10,618 bases of DNA from Euperipatoides rowelli. Taxonomy: Eukaryota > Onychophora > Udeonychophora > Euonychophora > Peripatopsidae. The notes below the pieces were generated by a model, which saw only the letters and a program-made list of their open reading frames with translations, did not search any database and was not told the origin of the DNA. Numbering within the stretch: the first letter of the stretch is position 1; every line of letters starts with the position of its first letter. The DNA is taken from assembly GCA_003024985.2 (NCBI GenBank), contig PXIH01S0010857.1; one strand, 5' to 3'. The position numbers and the translations under genes were made by a program. Shown in pieces: positions 8,470 to 10,618 of the stretch.

Positions 8470-8898
8470 CAGGGGTTCCCAACCTTTTTGTACCCTAGAG
8501 CACGTTCTAAAGTACCAGTAGGGCGGCGTCACCATCTATATTTTCCGTAATGACGAAAATATATGTGCAGATGTCAAAAACGTGGTAGAATCTGGATTGT
8601 ATTGCCTGTATTTAGACAATTCTCTAACTATCCCCACCACTACTCAATTTGTGTGCACATCACTCAAGTTTGTCTGCGTTAACTTGGCACAAAAGGTGGA
8701 ATTAAAGAGGTCGATTTACAAGAATATGTCAACTGCCTAAAATTGATTGCCTAACCACTCACAATCTAAATCAATGGTATCCGGGCGCCGCCAAGTTAAC
8801 ACAGACAAGCTTTCTTTTTTTGGTCGAACAGCGGTGGGCGCACACAAATTGGTCGACCTGCGCCATCGTGCCTGCAGGAAAGGAGTTGGGAACTCCTG
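8470..8898. mobile_element. Non-autonomous hAT DNA transposon (MITE), 429 bp
   Basis: The left end is CAGGGGTTCCCAACCTTTTT (8470-8489). The right end, read on the minus strand from 8898, is CAGGAGTTCCCAACTCCTTT, so 16 of 20 positions agree. Flanking 8-mers GTTAAGAT (8462-8469) and GTTTAGAC (8899-8906) match at 6 of 8 positions and carry T at position 2 and A at position 7. These fit the hAT superfamily: CAG-type ends, an 8-bp target duplication and an nTnnnnAn target preference. At 429 bp with no open frame it cannot encode a transposase and would depend on one elsewhere. It is more G+C-rich than its flanks, as expected for an inserted element. The decayed target duplication suggests an old insertion. 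The strand is not meaningful without a coding frame. Confidence 0.88.
8645..8851. repeat. Second, internal inverted repeat inside the hAT MITE
   Basis: AAGTTTGTCTGCGTTAACTT plus GGC at 8666-8688 pairs with 8790-8812, with 21 of 23 positions complementary. Further out, CAATTTGTGTGC at 8645-8656 is an exact reverse complement of 8840-8851. The gaps between inner and outer arms differ (9 bases left, 27 right), the right one holding a T-rich insertion. The element thus has foldback structure well inside its terminal repeats, which may reflect a partly palindromic ancestor or a nested element. Confidence 0.85.
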
Positions 8899-9082
8899 GT
8901 TTAGACAATGAGACTAACGTAAAACAGCATTTTGATTTGGTACATAATGTAGCGAATTGCAGTCGTACCTTGAAAATTTAAGCGAAAAAAAAAAAATTAA
9001 AACAATATGAAATTGCATTTTTTTTTTAAATTAAAAAATTGATATTAGTTCTTTAAGTGAGACAATAGATGCATGACCAGCA

Positions 9083-9330
9083 TCTGAATAGCAAACTTAA
9101 CATCTCCATTCATCCCCAAACCATATTAACTAAAATGGATAGCAGTGATATTTTTTTATTTATTGACCTAACCATCATCACAACCTGAACCCTAACATCT
9201 ACTATGTAATAAACAACTATGCCATAACTCTATGATAATCAAGAGATGCAATAAACCATTTGTTGATCAATTTTGATCATTTATAACCTATACAACTATT
9301 AACCAATCAATGGTCATTATTTGCCGTTTT
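9083..9330 (+). repeat. Dispersed direct repeat, copy A (~248 bp)
   Basis: This aligns in order with 9577-9836. Shared blocks include TCTGAATAGCAAACTTAA against TCTGGGTATCAAACTTAA, CTGAACCCTAAC, CTATGATAATCAAGAGATGC against CTATGATAATGAAGAGGTGC, AATAAACC/AATAGGCT, TTGATCAATTTT, and AATCAATGGTCAT/AATCAATAAATGTTCAT. Many substitutions and small indels separate the copies. It has no coding potential. It could be a two-copy satellite, an unclassified short element, or a segmental duplication. Confidence 0.8.
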
Positions 9331-9576
9331 TGGATGAAATGGAGATGCAAAGCTGACAGCAAGTGTGACCCCCAAACCCATTGACAGTTTTCTTTACGCC
9401 GTTTACAAATTTTTATTATTCACGTAAATGTGTCCATTTTAATTCTTTCACATTGCATATTTAGAATTTTAATCTTTAAATTGCTGATTACATAAATTAG
9501 GCTAAGTATGAATAGCATTCACTTATTAACCCGAAAATTCAACAAAGGGGGGGGGGGGGGATTAAATTTACAAGTG
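9331..9576. other. Spacer between the two direct-repeat copies, with a G homopolymer
   Basis: The spacer is AT-rich with no open frame. A run of 14 G residues occupies 9547-9560, ending 16 bases before copy B starts. Homopolymer G runs are prone to sequencing error and polymerase slippage, so the true length is uncertain. Confidence 0.7.
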
Positions 9577-9836
9577 TCTGGGTATCAAACTTAATTTATC
9601 CTTTTACCTTAAGATGGTGTATAGGCTCAGATGCCTTATTTTTTTTATTTAGAGTCCTAACTTTACCCTTACTCTGAACCCTAACTCCAACTATGTGTGA
9701 AATTCACTATGCCCCGACCCTATGATAATGAAGAGGTGCAATAGGCTATACTTTTTTGATCAATTTTTTTATATTTTGATGCCACTTCCATCGTCCAAAC
9801 CGTTAATCAATAAATGTTCATAAACGGCAGGTTTTA
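9577..9836 (+). repeat. Dispersed direct repeat, copy B (~260 bp), with telomere-like words
   Basis: This is the second copy of the segment at 9083-9330, offset by 494 bp at its start. Around 9654-9686 it holds CCTAACTTTACCCTTACTC followed by TGAACCCTAACTCC, a run that recalls degenerate CCCTAA units. Copy A keeps only CCTAAC and AACCCTAAC from it. This could be an ancient interstitial telomere-like tract in the ancestral unit or a simple C/A-rich coincidence. Confidence 0.8.
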
Positions 9837-10618
9837 CAAGGTATGGGTAAAATTAAGTTGATACTCAGCCGCTTGATTAAATTTGTAAATCGTTTGATTA
9901 CTGAATAATGAAAATCTCTTGTAAGAATGTGTTCTATTTTCTACATTTTTAACGAAAGAATTTAAATACTTGAATTTATTTAAACCTAATAGCTTAAGTT
10001 AATATATTTTTTTTTTATCTATTTTGGATTCTTTAAACAATGTTATGCCGATAAGAAAATAAACTACGGTATCGTAAAAATAAATGTTTCCATTAATGGC
10101 GGTTAGGGATTATCAGCATATACTTTAGAATATTTAGTCTTCAGACTAAAAAAAAAATGTTGGATTTATATCTAATTATTAGTCTAGACATATTTTCTGA
10201 AGAAAAAAAAATTAATGTAAAATTTTGTTATTTTTAAGTTTTAAGCCATGGGGATTATATGGTAGTTCTGTCTGACTGAATTCGGCTTATTGAGAGCCTT
10301 ATCTGTAAATGTTTATTGGACTGAGTATAATTTGAAACAAAGCTGGCTTTTAAAGTTTTTTTTTATTTTTTTTTATTAGTTTTCATTTGGAGAATATAAA
10401 ATGACATTGTGTACATGTTTATACCGTAAGTAAATAATGTTGTGTGCCAATCTTTGGCCAAATACAAAGCTTTATTGACAAATTAAATCCAGAATGCTTT
10501 TAACTATTTTTAGTTTAATTTCCGAAGTGATGGAGACACAGAACACAGTTATTTTAAATGTGAATACTTCACAAGAAAGAAAAAAAACGAAAATGTCTAC
10601 AAGAAATATCAAGAAAAT
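9837..10618. other. Anonymous AT-rich non-coding stretch to the window end
   Basis: I see no open frame, RNA gene or dispersed repeat. A perfect 8-bp palindrome, TTTAGTCT at 10133-10140 and AGACTAAA at 10143-10150 with a 2-nt loop, is followed by an A run. T runs occur near 10007-10017 and 10357-10374. The sequence continues past the window without a visible boundary. Confidence 0.55.

Overview
The window looks like non-coding DNA (intergenic or intronic) from a nuclear genome, most likely an invertebrate animal. It is strongly AT-rich, has no long open reading frame, and carries eukaryotic repeat types: a (TA)n/(TATC)n microsatellite behind a non-LTR retrotransposon-like tail, a short non-autonomous hAT DNA transposon with an 8-bp target duplication, and several diverged tandem arrays. 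The species cannot be fixed from this sequence. Ns inside a C homopolymer suggest base-calling trouble in the original reads. I found no protein-coding gene, tRNA, rRNA, CRISPR array or bacterial-type signal that I can support. The seven open frames of 61 to 107 codons look like chance frames in AT-rich or repetitive DNA.

Layout, left to right. Positions 1-87 hold two copies of a ~31-bp motif 56 bp apart. Positions 88-1090 are plain AT-rich sequence. Positions 1094-1370 form a less AT-rich island with two clean hairpins that may be a remnant of an unidentified transposon. Positions 1701-2148 are a diverged tandem duplication of ~220 bp. Positions 3121-3354 resemble the 3' end of an RTE-like non-LTR element or a SINE sharing that tail, and run into the microsatellite at 3355-3597. 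Positions 3598-5290 are featureless apart from small palindromes and unsupported frames.

The middle of the window is repeat-rich. At 5291-5722 a ~60-68 bp minisatellite switches strand, so its copies form a long imperfect inverted repeat centred near 5515. It is followed almost at once by a degenerate ~30-31 bp array (about 5740-6410). After an anonymous stretch, 7275-7735 holds four diverged copies of a third repeat with 116-151 bp spacing and a distinctive GTCGAC-containing core.

The right part contains a C homopolymer with Ns (8385-8409), the hAT MITE (8470-8898), and a ~250-bp segment present twice in direct orientation (9083-9330 and 9577-9836) with CCCTAA-like stretches. A G homopolymer lies just before the second copy. 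The last ~780 bp are anonymous.

No genes work together here. The interest lies in repeat architecture: three unrelated minisatellite families within about 2.5 kb, one with a strand inversion, and a hAT MITE with a second internal inverted repeat. I see no evidence for a new functional system.
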